Origin: Psychrobacter sp. APC 3281
GTDB taxonomy: Bacteria > Pseudomonadota > Gammaproteobacteria > Pseudomonadales > Moraxellaceae
Length of the DNA stretch: 64,000 bases
NCBI RefSeq assembly: GCF_030407815.1
Contig: NZ_JASDCS010000006.1
Location: 283,655 to 347,654, forward strand
Direction of reading: 5' to 3'
Each line of letters opens with the position of its first letter. The first letter of the stretch is position 1. Below are positions 1-9,929 of the stretch, piece after piece. A model generated the notes under the pieces. The model had not been told where the DNA came from. It saw only the letters and a list, made by a program, of their open reading frames with translations, and made no database searches. The position numbers were made by a program, and so were the translations under genes.

Positions 1-2
1 CA

Positions 3-1787
3 ACTTTGGTTGATAAGTTATTACATCAGTCTGGTACTTTTGGCGACCGTGCAAACATTGCTGAACGTGCAATGGACTCAGGTGATATTGAGCAAGAACG
101 TGGTATTACCATTTTGGCTAAAAACACAGCTATCCGCTGGACAGATAAAACTTCAGAAACCGAATACCGTATCAACATTGTGGATACCCCAGGTCACGCC
201 GATTTCGGTGGTGAAGTTGAGCGTGTAATGTCTATGGTTGACTGCGTACTTTTGGTTGTTGACGCTGTTGATGGGCCAATGCCTCAGACTCGTTTTGTGA
301 CGCAAAAAGCATTCGAACAAGGTCTAAAGCCGATCGTTGTTATTAACAAAATTGACCGTCCTGGCTCACGTCCTGATTGGGTAATGGATCAAATCTTTGA
401 TTTGTTTGACAACCTAGGTGCAAACGATGAGCAGCTTGATTTCCCAGTTGTTTATGCTTCAGCATTGAACGGTATCGCAGGTCTAGAAGCAGATGATTTA
501 GCTGACGACATGACCCCATTGTTCAAAACTATCGTTGACGTTGTTCAGCCTCCACAGGTTGATGCTGACGCTCCGTTCCGTATGCAAATCTCAAGCCTTG
601 ACTACAACAGCTTTGTTGGTGTTATCGGTATTGGCCGTATTCAGCGTGGTAAAGTTAAACTTAACACGCCAGTAACTGTCATTGACAAACATGGCAAGAC
701 GCGTAACGGCCGTATCTTAAAAATCATGGGTTACCATGGTCTTGATCGTATTGACGTTGAAGATGCGCAAGCAGGTGATATCGTTTGTATCACAGGTATC
801 GATGCGCTAAACATCTCTGATACTATTTGTGATCCTAACAATGTTGAAGCGCTACCAGCACTAACGGTAGATCAACCTACAGTATCTATGAACTTCCAAG
901 TAAATAACTCACCATTTGCTGGTCGTGAAGGTAAGTTTGTGACTTCACGTAACATTCGTGAGCGTCTTGAGCGTGAGTTGATTCATAACGTAGCATTACG
1001 TGTAGAAGACACTGAGTCTCCTGACAAATTTAAAGTATCAGGCCGTGGTGAGCTTCATTTATCAGTACTTATCGAAAACATGCGCCGTGAAGGTTTCGAG
1101 CTAGGTGTTTCTGGTCCAGAAGTTATCGTTAAAGAAGTTGATGGTAAGCTACAAGAGCCGTATGAAAACGTTGTCTTCGATATCGAAGAAGAGCATCAAG
1201 GTTCTATCATGGAGCAAGTTGGTCTACGTAAAGGCGAGATGACTAACATGGAGCTGGACGGTAAAGGCCGTATGCGTATCGAGGCGACCATACCAGCGCG
1301 TGGCTTGATCGGTTTCCGTTCTGAGTTCCTAACCCTGACTTCAGGTAGTGGTATCATGACCTCGAGCTTCTCACATTACGGTCCACAGAAGATTGGTGAT
1401 GTTGGTGGTCGTTCTAACGGCGTATTAGTTTCTATGGCAAATGGTACTTGCCTAGGTTTTGCTCTATTTAACCTACAGAAACGTGGTAAGTTGTTTGCTG
1501 AACCACAGCTTGAAGTTTATGAAGGTATGATTGTTGGTCTTAACTCTCGTAACGATGATATGACTGTTAACCCAACGACTGCTAAACAGCTAACCAACGT
1601 ACGTGCTAGTGGTACTGACGAAGCATTGACGTTGACGCCAGCAGTGAAGTTCACTCTTGAGCAAGCGCTTGAATTTATTCAAGACGATGAGCTAGTCGAA
1701 GTAACGCCAAAAGCGGTACGTATTCGTAAGCGCTACTTGACTGAAAGTGAGCGTAAGCGTCACGGCCGTGGTAAAAAAGGTGCTTAA
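3..1787 (+). CDS. typA: Ribosome-associated GTPase TypA/BipA, 5' end missing
   Basis: This is a translational GTPase of the EF-G family that binds ribosomes and supports ribosome assembly and growth under stress and cold. The window opens inside the gene, just after the P-loop, so the start codon and G1 motif lie upstream. Visible are switch I ([10 protein letters not shown]), G3 (DTPGHADF) and G4 (NKID), then domain II and EF-G-like domains III and V, then the TypA-specific C-terminal domain ending in a basic tail ([10 protein letters not shown]). Nearly 600 residues are present, so only a short N-terminal piece is missing. The gene ends at TAA and is followed by a strong terminator. No frameshift is seen. 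BipA matches better than EF-G or LepA because of the C-terminal domain and overall length. Confidence 0.97.
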   Translation, partial: TLVDKLLHQSGTFGDRANIAERAMDSGDIEQERGITILAKNTAIRWTDKTSETEYRINIVDTPGHADFGGEVERVMSMVDCVLLVVDAVDGPMPQTRFVTQKAFEQGLKPIVVINKIDRPGSRPDWVMDQIFDLFDNLGANDEQLDFPVVYASALNGIAGLEADDLADDMTPLFKTIVDVVQPPQVDADAPFRMQISSLDYNSFVGVIGIGRIQRGKVKLNTPVTVIDKHGKTRNGRILKIMGYHGLDRIDVEDAQAGDIVCITGIDALNISDTICDPNNVEALPALTVDQPTVSMNFQVNNSPFAGREGKFVTSRNIRERLERELIHNVALRVEDTESPDKFKVSGRGELHLSVLIENMRREGFELGVSGPEVIVKEVDGKLQEPYENVVFDIEEEHQGSIMEQVGLRKGEMTNMELDGKGRMRIEATIPARGLIGFRSEFLTLTSGSGIMTSSFSHYGPQKIGDVGGRSNGVLVSMANGTCLGFALFNLQKRGKLFAEPQLEVYEGMIVGLNSRNDDMTVNPTTAKQLTNVRASGTDEALTLTPAVKFTLEQALEFIQDDELVEVTPKAVRIRKRYLTESERKRHGRGKKGA

Positions 1788-1883
1788 TATCAATAAGTGA
1801 GTTACTGAGTAATTCATGATATTGATGTTTGACGCAAACACTTAGTGTCAGTAGTTTTACTGGCACTAAGCGGTTAAGAAATG

Positions 1884-1933
1884 AGCAGTATAAGGTGAGC
1901 TATTAGTGGTTCACTTTATACTGCTTTTTTTTG
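1884..1933 (+). terminator. Rho-independent terminator of typA
   Basis: The arms AGCAGTATAAGGTGA and TCACTTTATACTGCT pair with one G-U wobble and are followed directly by a run of T. A second imperfect hairpin (1841-1870, 13-bp arms) lies just upstream without a T run. Confidence 0.85.
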
Positions 1934-2066
1934 TGTTGTAATCTTGGAAAAATACAGACAGAATGAATAGTGGTATTAATGCATTCAATTATTAACATGC
2001 AAGCTAGATGTGATACTAATTATATAAATATCCATTTGTATATAGATAAATTTTGAGGAAAAAACA

Positions 2067-2522
2067 ATGAGTATGGTTTCAGAGTTTAAAGAGTTCGCTG
2101 TCAAAGGTAATGTGATGGATTTGGCAGTCGGTGTCATCATCGGCGGGGCTTTTGCTACCATCACAAAATCTTTGGTAGATGATATTATTATGCCGATTGT
2201 CGCTTTTATTTTTGGCGGCGAGATTAATTTTGAAAACATGTTCTTAGTTTTAGGCGATGTACCTGACGGTATTGCTATGACTTATGATGCGCTCAAAGAA
2301 GCAGGTGTACCTGTATTGGCTTACGGTAGTTTTATTACCGTACTTATTAACTTCCTAATCTTAGCTTTCATCATCTTTATGATGGTTAGAGGTGTCAATA
2401 AAATGCGCCGTGCTGAAGAAGTAGAGGAAGTTATAGAAGAAGCAATAGAAGAGCCATCAGAAGAAGTGAAGTTGCTGCGTGAAATCAGTGCCAAATTAAG
2501 TAATACCAGTATTATGAAATAA
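2067..2522 (+). CDS. mscL: Large-conductance mechanosensitive channel MscL
   Basis: This inner-membrane channel opens under membrane tension and releases solutes during hypo-osmotic shock. The 151-residue product has the family layout: an N-terminal amphipathic helix ([23 protein letters not shown]) running into TM1 at about residues 20-45, a periplasmic loop, TM2 at about 85-107 ([17 protein letters not shown]), and a Glu-rich cytoplasmic C-terminal helix. The loop is somewhat enriched in acidic residues. A GAGGAAA ribosome binding site sits 7 bases before the ATG. The gene is monocistronic, between the typA terminator and its own. Length and sequence are normal for the family. Confidence 0.96.
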   Translation: MSMVSEFKEFAVKGNVMDLAVGVIIGGAFATITKSLVDDIIMPIVAFIFGGEINFENMFLVLGDVPDGIAMTYDALKEAGVPVLAYGSFITVLINFLILAFIIFMMVRGVNKMRRAEEVEEVIEEAIEEPSEEVKLLREISAKLSNTSIMK

Positions 2523-2540
2523 ATTATCAACTCGTTGACA

Positions 2541-2574
2541 ATAAAAAAGGCTAACTTCTCGTTAGCCTTTTTGC
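2541..2574. terminator. Bidirectional terminator between mscL and the 2635-3075 gene
   Basis: AAAAAGGCTAAC / GTTAGCCTTTTT is a perfect 12-bp hairpin with a 5-base loop. A and T tracts on the two sides let it work for the convergent genes on both strands. Confidence 0.88.
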
Positions 2575-2634
2575 TATGAAGTAGTCACAGTCATTTTTTG
2601 TGAACTATTTGATGTGCCTACTAAAAGCAAATTG

Positions 2635-3075
2635 TTATGGAGTGACCACTACATAGTCATTGGTGTTAATCAGAATTTCTGATGGTTGATCGACAACGAT
2701 ACGTACCACGTTATTATCAACGACTTGAGATTTGTAATAGTTGTCTTCTGCAACTGTGCAGCCTAAACAACGTCCCATAGCATCCCAAGGTTCAACAAAT
2801 AGCTTCTGCTGTGCTTGATCTGCATTACCACCAATAAGTGAAAAAGGTAAGCTAACGATATAAGCTGCCGTACCAGCAACAGCATTCACGAGTTGCAGTG
2901 GCTTACCAACAATCGTATCGACTACCATCGTCTCGTATGAAGGACCGAAATCCGTTTCATCAATTTCTATAGCTGCAAAAGTAGGCTGAATGGTCGCAAC
3001 TACCAATCCTAAAGTTGCCAATACAGTAAAAAATCTCTGCTTAACTGTGCGTTGAGTTTTTGCTTTAACAGTCAT
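2635..3075 (-). CDS. Uncharacterised exported protein
   Basis: The 146-residue product is not assigned to a family. It starts with a clear Sec signal peptide: a basic N-region with several Lys/Arg, a hydrophobic core (FFTVLATLGLVVATI) and a probable cleavage site after PTFA, near residue 34. The mature part has a Gly/Ala-rich hydrophobic stretch (about 58-82) that could contact a membrane, and a Cys pair spaced as RCLGC that could form a disulfide. The C-terminus is rich in Val, Ile and Asn. A CAGGATAT ribosome binding site supports this ATG. It is the only gene between two convergent or co-directional neighbours, so context says little. A periplasmic or envelope protein is the safest description. 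Confidence 0.75.
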   Translation of the reverse strand: MTVKAKTQRTVKQRFFTVLATLGLVVATIQPTFAAIEIDETDFGPSYETMVVDTIVGKPLQLVNAVAGTAAYIVSLPFSLIGGNADQAQQKLFVEPWDAMGRCLGCTVAEDNYYKSQVVDNNVVRIVVDQPSEILINTNDYVVVTP

Positions 3076-3365
3076 AACGATATCCTGAAACTCATAGTAG
3101 TATGATTAATGGCTGCTGCTATCTTCACACAGGAATCTTGCGGCAACAATAGTTAGGCTAAATATTACAGAAAAATAAATGATACGCACTATTTATGTAA
3201 GCGCTAGCACTATTAAAGCAAGATGTGCGCTAATAAGCAACAAAAATGAGAATAATCTAGGTATAGCTTTGGCAATATTCGATACTTTTAAAAATAGATA
3301 CGCTGTCTAGATATTAGCTTCATTTAATCTAAATATACTATAAGCAAATAGATATCAGTTATTAG

Positions 3366-4307
3366 CTATTTTAACGGCTGACAACTTGGACAATAAACAC
3401 TAGCTCTACCAGTAAGCTTGATGTTTTCTAGTGTCGTACTGCAATGTAGACAGCTTTCTCCTTGTCTACCGTACACATTTAGGGTTTGCTGAAAGTAACC
3501 AGTTTGACCACTGGCTACTGTGAAATCTCGTAGTGTCGAACCGCCCAATTTTATCGCTTTCTTTAGAATTTCTTTAATATGATTCACTAAAATGACAATC
3601 TGATCGTATGAAAGTTGATTGGCTGGCGTAGCAGGGTAGATGCCGGACAAGTACAGACTTTCAGTCGCATAGATATTGCCAACACCGACTACGACTTCTT
3701 GTTCCATGATGACAGATTTAATCGCTCGGGAAATGGGTTTTAGTCGCTTATTCGTTTTAGTATTATCTGACGATGACCCATTGCTATCTTGACTAGATAA
3801 ATCAATACGCTGGATTAAGCTGTATAAATAGTCTGCGGTAAAATCTTTTGAAAGTGGTTCAGGACCTAGATGGTCTAGTAGTTTATTGCCGTAATCTTCA
3901 TGCCATAGTACTGAACCAAAACGTCTTGGATCATAGTAGTGTAACTGAGATTTTTTGTTAGCAGTATCATTAAAAACGACGACCAAATGGTCATGTTTAC
4001 GCTTATCAGTACCGTAGTTATGTTGCTGTAAGCTACCTGACATTCCTAAGTGAATAAGAAGTTGACGCGGTTCAACTTTGCTGGCTGACATGGGAGCGTT
4101 ATTCTGTGCAACTGCTGGCAGAAAATTAAGAATCAGATACTTTGCTCGGCGCTCAACACTATCTAATGTGTAATTAACCAGCTCGTCTAAGTTATCTGGC
4201 ATCATCCATCGCAGCTTTGGTTGAAATACTTTAACATCAACTACCTGTTGCCCCAATAATGGAGCAAGACTGGCTTTAGTGGTTTCTACTTCAGGTAATT
4301 CAGGCAT
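3366..4307 (-). CDS. mutM: Formamidopyrimidine-DNA glycosylase MutM (Fpg)
   Basis: MutM removes 8-oxoguanine and other oxidised purines and nicks the abasic site. I place the start at the ATG of MPELPEVE because Pro2 must become the N-terminal catalytic nucleophile; an upstream in-frame TTG would bury it. The N-terminal PELPE helix, the LLIHLGMSG region, the YDPRRFG loop and a C-terminal zinc finger (CLHC...CPSC) are all present. About 313 residues is longer than the usual 270. The extra length is mainly a Ser/Asn/Lys-rich insertion (DSNGSSSDNTKTNK) before the KS-IMEQ helix, plus a linker in the N-terminal sheet. It lies 55 bases after relA on the same strand and may be co-transcribed with it. 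Confidence 0.95.
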   Translation of the reverse strand: MPELPEVETTKASLAPLLGQQVVDVKVFQPKLRWMMPDNLDELVNYTLDSVERRAKYLILNFLPAVAQNNAPMSASKVEPRQLLIHLGMSGSLQQHNYGTDKRKHDHLVVVFNDTANKKSQLHYYDPRRFGSVLWHEDYGNKLLDHLGPEPLSKDFTADYLYSLIQRIDLSSQDSNGSSSDNTKTNKRLKPISRAIKSVIMEQEVVVGVGNIYATESLYLSGIYPATPANQLSYDQIVILVNHIKEILKKAIKLGGSTLRDFTVASGQTGYFQQTLNVYGRQGESCLHCSTTLENIKLTGRASVYCPSCQPLK

Positions 4308-4362
4308 AGTATTTTTTGACAACTCTATTATGGAATAAACAACGACTGACTTAACGTTTTAT

Positions 4363-6900
4363 TTACACGACTGCACGGCGCGCGTGCAAAATACCATGTT
4401 GCTGTTCTAATTTTGCGAGTAACTTAGACAAATGCGCTAATCCTGAGACTTCAATATGGAACTTTAAAAAAGCAATATTGTCGTCATTACTTAACGTTTG
4501 AACTTGGCGAATATTGACGTTTTCTTTATCAATTATCTGAGTCAAATCACGTAGCAAACCGCGTCTGTCATATGCTTCGACATGAATATCAACAGGCTGA
4601 TAACGACCAGTCTGTACTTGCCAAGCGGCTTCTATCTTGCGCTCAGGATCGCGCTCGACCAGACGTAAGTACTCTGGGCAGCCTCGATTATGCACGCTAA
4701 CGCCACGCGATAAAGTGATGTAGCCAGCTATCGGTTCGCCATGCACAGGATGGCAACAACCTGCCAAATTGATTTCGATATTATCCAAGCCATCAATATG
4801 GATTTTATACGCATCGAGCTTACCTGTATCTCGGTTATCTACATGCGGTACAAAGCTCTCTGGTGGTATCTCAGGTTCAAGATGCAGCTGACGTGAGATA
4901 TGACTGGTCAATTGATTCAGGCCGATATCGCCTGTCACTAGACCCACGATAATATCATCGGTCGTATTGACATGAAAATGCTGAATATAGTCGTTTAGAT
5001 CAATACTATTAGGATGCACAGATAGGCGCTCAAGCTCTTTACTAAGCATTTGGCGACCTATTTCAATATTCTTATCACGGTCTTGCTTATTAAACCACTG
5101 GCGCAGTTTTGAACGGGCGCGATTGGTATGAATATAACCTAACGAGGCTACCAACCAATCACGATTGGGCTCACGCGATGCCTTAGTGATAATCTCAACT
5201 TGCTCACCTGTTTTCAACTGATAGGTCAGTGGCACATAGCGCTGATTGACACGGGCTGCCTGCGCACGGTTGCCAACTTGAGTATGCACATAGTAGGCAA
5301 AATCGAGAACGGTCGCGCCTTTTGGTAGTTCGGTAATGTCGCCATCACGACTAAAGATATAAATACGTTCTAGCTCATCAAAATCAACGAGTTGCTCTTC
5401 TTCGTCAAACTCGATATCGTCTATCTCTTCGCCCGCTACAACAGCTGAGCGTGGCTGATTACGTGTCTCATTATTGATAGATAATAATTGGCGTAATGAG
5501 CTGATTCTTTGATTCAGATAATTGTCTTTCTTGTTCTTTAGTCCTTCTTTGTAATTAACGTGCGCACACATGCCAAGCTCGGCCTCAAAGTGCATCTCAT
5601 GAGTACGAATTTGGACTTCAAGTGATTTGTTTTCCGCGATTACAGCAGTATGTAGTGAGCGATAGCCATTAGACTTAGGGTTGGTAATATAGTCATCAAA
5701 CTGCTCAGGAATATAACGCCATAAGCCATGTACTAGGCCTAAAACGTGATAACAGTCAGAAGGGCTATTAACCAAGACACGTAAAGCGCGAATGTCATAA
5801 AGCTGATCGAAAGATAAGCCTTTGAGCTTCATTTTTCGATAGATAGAGTAGATATGTTTGACGCGACCAGATACTTCGCCTTCAATACTGGCATCTGCTA
5901 GTGATTCATTTAATTTGTCTTGTACGCGCTGAATATAGGACTCGCGTTCGCTACGTTTTTCTGACAGCAGCTTAGCAATTTCTTTATAGCGGTCAGGCGC
6001 TAAATAACGGAAAGCCAGATCTTCGAGCTCCCATTTTAGCTGTGCAATGCCTAGGCGATGCGCTAATGGCGCATAAATAGTCATGACTTCACGTGCGACA
6101 CGCGTTTGACGTTCTGGCCTAGAAAACGTCAACTCACGCATGGCGAAAGTACGTTCAGCCAGTTTTATCAGTACCACACGCACGTCGTTGGTGACAGAGA
6201 TGAGCATGCTATAAATATTTGATAGCTGATCACGTTGATTATTGACGAAATGGTCTTCTAAGCGCTTGTTACTCTCAATAATCTCCGACAGCTTACCCAT
6301 TGCAAGGGTGTCTTTAACAAGCGTCAAAATATCTGGACCAAAGTTTTTTTCAACTTCAGCGAGACTAATGATTGATTTGCGCGCACTGCGATACAGCATG
6401 GCCGCGACCAATGCGTCTTCATCTTGGTAAAGATAGGTCAAGATATCAGTCATACCAATACCGGTCACATAAGCGCCTGAACGCTCAGATTCACTGGTAT
6501 TCATATGACTACGAATAAACTCGCAAGCTGCACTTAGGTTGGGTACTGACTCTTGTCCAATACGCTTGGCCACATTATCTAGCCAAGTAGGTACGTCGAT
6601 ATTGGCTTGGTCTAAGTCGACTGCCTCAAGCTCTTCGTTTGATAGCGGATTGGTATCATCCAAATACTTGTCTTCAGTGTGAGGGTCATGCAAATGATAA
6701 GTGTGTGCAGCTGAACGATCAAAAGTAGTATGTAGCTTGTGGGTTGCCAACTGGTATTTGATGTCGAGGGGAATTTGGGCATAGCTATTGGCTGACTGGT
6801 GAGAGCGTTGGCTCGCCACCAGTTGCGCCGCAAGTGTTGCACTATCGGCCTGCGTGGTCTGTCCATCCACCAGCGGTAATCCTTCACGAATTTTTACCAT
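4363..6900 (-). CDS. relA: GTP pyrophosphokinase RelA, (p)ppGpp synthetase I
   Basis: RelA is the ribosome-associated enzyme that makes (p)ppGpp from ATP and GTP/GDP when amino acids run out. At 845 residues it has the long RelA/SpoT architecture: an HD-like domain (about 125-260), synthetase domain (about 300-420, with YSIYRKMK, NGYRSLHTAV and VQIRTHEMH), TGS domain (about 510-570), a Cys/His-rich region (GCCHPVHG) and a C-terminal ACT domain. The HD motif is degenerate (YRSARKSI where a hydrolase keeps HDxxED), which points to RelA rather than a bifunctional SpoT. Neighbours agree: rlmD upstream and a GacS/BarA kinase nearby, as in Pseudomonas and E. coli. mutM takes the downstream place usually held by mazG. 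Confidence 0.95.
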   Translation of the reverse strand: MVKIREGLPLVDGQTTQADSATLAAQLVASQRSHQSANSYAQIPLDIKYQLATHKLHTTFDRSAAHTYHLHDPHTEDKYLDDTNPLSNEELEAVDLDQANIDVPTWLDNVAKRIGQESVPNLSAACEFIRSHMNTSESERSGAYVTGIGMTDILTYLYQDEDALVAAMLYRSARKSIISLAEVEKNFGPDILTLVKDTLAMGKLSEIIESNKRLEDHFVNNQRDQLSNIYSMLISVTNDVRVVLIKLAERTFAMRELTFSRPERQTRVAREVMTIYAPLAHRLGIAQLKWELEDLAFRYLAPDRYKEIAKLLSEKRSERESYIQRVQDKLNESLADASIEGEVSGRVKHIYSIYRKMKLKGLSFDQLYDIRALRVLVNSPSDCYHVLGLVHGLWRYIPEQFDDYITNPKSNGYRSLHTAVIAENKSLEVQIRTHEMHFEAELGMCAHVNYKEGLKNKKDNYLNQRISSLRQLLSINNETRNQPRSAVVAGEEIDDIEFDEEEQLVDFDELERIYIFSRDGDITELPKGATVLDFAYYVHTQVGNRAQAARVNQRYVPLTYQLKTGEQVEIITKASREPNRDWLVASLGYIHTNRARSKLRQWFNKQDRDKNIEIGRQMLSKELERLSVHPNSIDLNDYIQHFHVNTTDDIIVGLVTGDIGLNQLTSHISRQLHLEPEIPPESFVPHVDNRDTGKLDAYKIHIDGLDNIEINLAGCCHPVHGEPIAGYITLSRGVSVHNRGCPEYLRLVERDPERKIEAAWQVQTGRYQPVDIHVEAYDRRGLLRDLTQIIDKENVNIRQVQTLSNDDNIAFLKFHIEVSGLAHLSKLLAKLEQQHGILHARRAVV

Positions 6901-7323
6901 AGCCGACTCCTCTTAGCTATTTTGAATTGATTATAACCTCATCTACTATGCACACACTCTGAATTAACGATCCATAAAGTGTCAGCTATAAACCAATACA
7001 ACTGCTAAAAATGTTATTTTTAGCAGCTATAAAATGCGCGTAAAATATATAAAGCTATGAGTGCAAATGCTTGCTATGTAGCGATTGGAAACATCATCAA
7101 AAACATAGGAAGATTGTTTACTATTATCTCATTTTAAAGTGACAAATCAAGCGAGCCTCTGTACGGCTGTGGTCAATTACGCTAAATAATGGCTATTTAT
7201 TAGCACAAACTTATCAAAGCTTTAAGTTAACTTAGATAATTGTAATAACGCTTAATTGTCTCTTTAATCAGGTTTAACTGTTAGTCATTCTCAGCTGTTA
7301 ATCATTTTTGAAAATTAATAACG
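6901..7323. other. Intergenic region between relA and rlmD
   Basis: This 423-base A+T-rich gap separates two co-oriented genes and presumably holds the relA promoter. The only clear structure is a perfect inverted repeat at 7002-7026 (CTGCTAAAAA / TTTTTAGCAG). No open reading frame is convincing. Confidence 0.6.
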
Positions 7324-8895
7324 TTAAACCGCTACCTTCTCGAAACGAGCGATAGATTCAACATGACCCGTATGGCAGAACATATCCATTACGCCGGCAT
7401 GAGTCAGACGATAGCCTTGTTCTAACAATGCTTTTGTATCACGAGCAAGGGTGGCTGGATTACAAGAGACATAAACAATGCGCTCAGCATTAAATTTTGG
7501 CAAATATTGCATAATTTCCCAAGCACCAGAGCGCGGTGGATCAATCAACAGTGCATCAAAACCTTGGTTGGCCCATGGCTTATCAGTACAGTCTTGAGTC
7601 AAATCTTGACTATAAAACTCAGTATTGTTGATACCGTTGCGACGAGCGTTGTCAGCAGCACGTTCGGTCATGGCTTCACTGCCTTCGACACCGACTACTG
7701 AGCCTGTCTCGCCAACGAGGCGCGCTAGCGGTAAGCTGAAGTTACCCAAGCCACTGAATAAATCTAATACGCGTTCGCCTGCTTTTAAGTCCAACAAGTC
7801 ACAAGCAAGCTTGGTCATCTGACGGTTCACAGATAGATTTACTTGAGTAAAGTCAGTAGGGATAAATTCAAAAGTCAGATCATACTCTGGCAATTGATAA
7901 TATAAACGCCCAAATTGCTTGCTCAAATCATCAGCGTCTGTCAAAGCAATACGTTGGATGCTATCAACGCCTTTCGACTGCAAATATAGCTGCCAATTAC
8001 GCGCTGCGAAAAAGACTTTTAGTTTGTCTATATCAGCGTCTGACAATGGTTCTAAATTACGTACGATGAGCGCAACTGGCTGATTGCCATCAGGTAGTTC
8101 TGGCAGTTGCTCACCCATTGCAAGCTCAAGCTGGGCAATTTTGTCACGGCTCTCTAGGGTACTAATAAGCGTTTTTAGGTTTTCAATCTCGAAACCAATA
8201 CGCGGATCTAAGATATGACATTCATTTAGCTCTGCCAAGAAGTTACTTGAACGCTCGCGGAAGCCGACAAGCGCAGTTTCTTTTTTGACGACATAGCGCA
8301 CGCCCAAACGTGCTTTGGTACGATAACCAAGACGATCGCCGACCACAGGAGGGAGCCAATTGTCAGGTTCCGCGTTGGCTTGGTGCATTAGCATTTCAGC
8401 CAGTACCGACTGCTTGAAGTTTATTTGTCCATCTGGCTGCCAGTGCTGCAAGTTACAACCACCACAAGTACCGAAATGCGGGCAGGGTGGTACAGCACGT
8501 TCAGGGTTTGGGTTGGCAGTGATACTAATAGCATCGCCTTCTTCAAAGCTAGCACGGCTGTTGGTTATTTTTACTAAGGCGCTTTCACCTGGTAGAGCAA
8601 AGCTAACAAAGATTTTTTTGCCGTGTTTGTCTTCAGCATGGCCTTCCGCAACGTCAAAACCATTACCATACACAGCAACACCGCGACCATCATGTGATAA
8701 GCCATCAATATTAAATGGGATTGGCTCTGCATCTTTTAGACGACGACGTGTCTTTGATGATGGCTTTGATTTTTTCTTACTAGGCGGAATGACAATCGTT
8801 TGGATGTCGTTGGTTTGAGCTTCATTCGTTTGAACGTTGCTGTTTTGCGCTGCCGTATCAGATGCTGTAGATGTTTTTGAATCGGTGGGTTGCAT
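7324..8895 (-). CDS. rlmD: 23S rRNA (uracil-1939-C5)-methyltransferase RlmD
   Basis: RlmD methylates U1939 of 23S rRNA using S-adenosylmethionine. The 523-residue protein has a hydrophilic Ser/Thr/Asn-rich N-terminal tail of about 45 residues, a TRAM-like domain ([12 protein letters not shown]), an iron-sulfur Cys cluster ([15 protein letters not shown]), the SAM-binding [15 protein letters not shown] motif, and the catalytic [12 protein letters not shown] motif near the C-terminus. The family is usually about 430-450 residues; the excess lies mostly in the N-terminal tail and in the central region. The start has a good AAGGCAGG site. Its position upstream of relA is the order known from Pseudomonas and Enterobacteria. 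Confidence 0.95.
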   Translation of the reverse strand: MQPTDSKTSTASDTAAQNSNVQTNEAQTNDIQTIVIPPSKKKSKPSSKTRRRLKDAEPIPFNIDGLSHDGRGVAVYGNGFDVAEGHAEDKHGKKIFVSFALPGESALVKITNSRASFEEGDAISITANPNPERAVPPCPHFGTCGGCNLQHWQPDGQINFKQSVLAEMLMHQANAEPDNWLPPVVGDRLGYRTKARLGVRYVVKKETALVGFRERSSNFLAELNECHILDPRIGFEIENLKTLISTLESRDKIAQLELAMGEQLPELPDGNQPVALIVRNLEPLSDADIDKLKVFFAARNWQLYLQSKGVDSIQRIALTDADDLSKQFGRLYYQLPEYDLTFEFIPTDFTQVNLSVNRQMTKLACDLLDLKAGERVLDLFSGLGNFSLPLARLVGETGSVVGVEGSEAMTERAADNARRNGINNTEFYSQDLTQDCTDKPWANQGFDALLIDPPRSGAWEIMQYLPKFNAERIVYVSCNPATLARDTKALLEQGYRLTHAGVMDMFCHTGHVESIARFEKVAV

Positions 8896-8957
8896 AAACC
8901 TGCCTTAATAATAAATAACTAGAAGAGGGGAATAAAAAACTACTAATAATGCGAATT

Positions 8958-9782
8958 CTATAATTCGGGTGCCGATGACCAGTCAGCGATAAACTCTTGA
9001 TGTCGCGGACTACCGTCAGCTTGGGTATACTTTGCCAGATAGTCATAGCTCTGCTGCTGCCAAGCATCAAAATCTTGTGAAGATAATTGTCCTGTCAGAC
9101 GTAACCAGCGTAAATAAATAAGCCAAGTGTTCATAACATCAGACTCACAGTATATAGATAAGGTCTGCCAGTCACCGCTACTAACAAGCGCGCCGACCAT
9201 GCTGCCATCTACATCAGTTTTACCGGGTAATCCGTACAGACTTGCGACGATATCCATCGCTTCACGGCGACTAGCACCGTACTGGCTAAATCGATCCATC
9301 AAGTCTAGATGACGCGTATGAAAGCGATTAACATAATTGTCAAAGCGCATGTTTTTAATACGCTCGCCTTCTTCGAACAGCCATGGTGCTGACAAATCAT
9401 ATTGCATGGCACGATATATCAGTACAGGTATGTCAAAGCCTGAGCCATTCCAGCTAATAAGTTGCGGCAGTGTCTCAATGTCGTTAAATGCTCTAAAGAA
9501 TTTGGCTAGGATTTCTTTTTCACTAAATTTATCGGCAGTCAAAGAAAATAGCGATAACTTCCCATCCTTGATATACAGAGCTGAGATACAGACGATGCGC
9601 TGTAGTGGCAAGCGCATAAAGTCGTGCCCTGCCTCTTGTGTACGTATCGCTGTCAGCGCACTTAATGCATCCGCATCGTTAAGATCGGCCAATTGCGGAT
9701 AGATACGGCGTGCTGCATCGACATCGGCGACAGTCTCGATATCAAAAACCAATATAGGGTCGGATGGTAGCGCTTGTGACAT
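8958..9782 (-). CDS. PolB-like 3'-5' exonuclease domain protein
   Basis: This is a DEDD-superfamily 3'-5' exonuclease of the predicted PolB-like type. Motif ExoI is seen as FDIETVAD with Asp14 and Glu16. ISWNGSGFDIPVL fits ExoII, and a late YCESDVMNTWLIYLRW segment carries the ExoIII acidic residue. No polymerase domain follows: the protein ends at 274 residues, which is normal for stand-alone members. It probably degrades single-stranded or mismatched DNA ends, but the substrate is not known from sequence. An AGTCAGGAT site precedes the ATG. It lies between cysM and rlmD on the same strand, in the place where Pseudomonas has only cysM-rlmD. Confidence 0.85.
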   Translation of the reverse strand: MSQALPSDPILVFDIETVADVDAARRIYPQLADLNDADALSALTAIRTQEAGHDFMRLPLQRIVCISALYIKDGKLSLFSLTADKFSEKEILAKFFRAFNDIETLPQLISWNGSGFDIPVLIYRAMQYDLSAPWLFEEGERIKNMRFDNYVNRFHTRHLDLMDRFSQYGASRREAMDIVASLYGLPGKTDVDGSMVGALVSSGDWQTLSIYCESDVMNTWLIYLRWLRLTGQLSSQDFDAWQQQSYDYLAKYTQADGSPRHQEFIADWSSAPEL

Positions 9783-9929
9783 AGATAATCCTGACTATTT
9801 ATGAGCTTATAGTTAATTCATTATAAAAGAATAACAGCGTTAACATTGCTTGAAGTATTACGTTTACATCTGCACTTGGTCGCTTTGCACTTTTTTAAAT
9901 TAACGATACTAAATGGTATTTCTTATGCA

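Noticed and set aside
4308..4322. Upstream TTG start for mutM
   Set aside because: It would place five residues before the catalytic Pro that must be N-terminal.
8360..8818. 152-codon plus-strand frame
   Set aside because: Antisense to rlmD, which has clear catalytic motifs.
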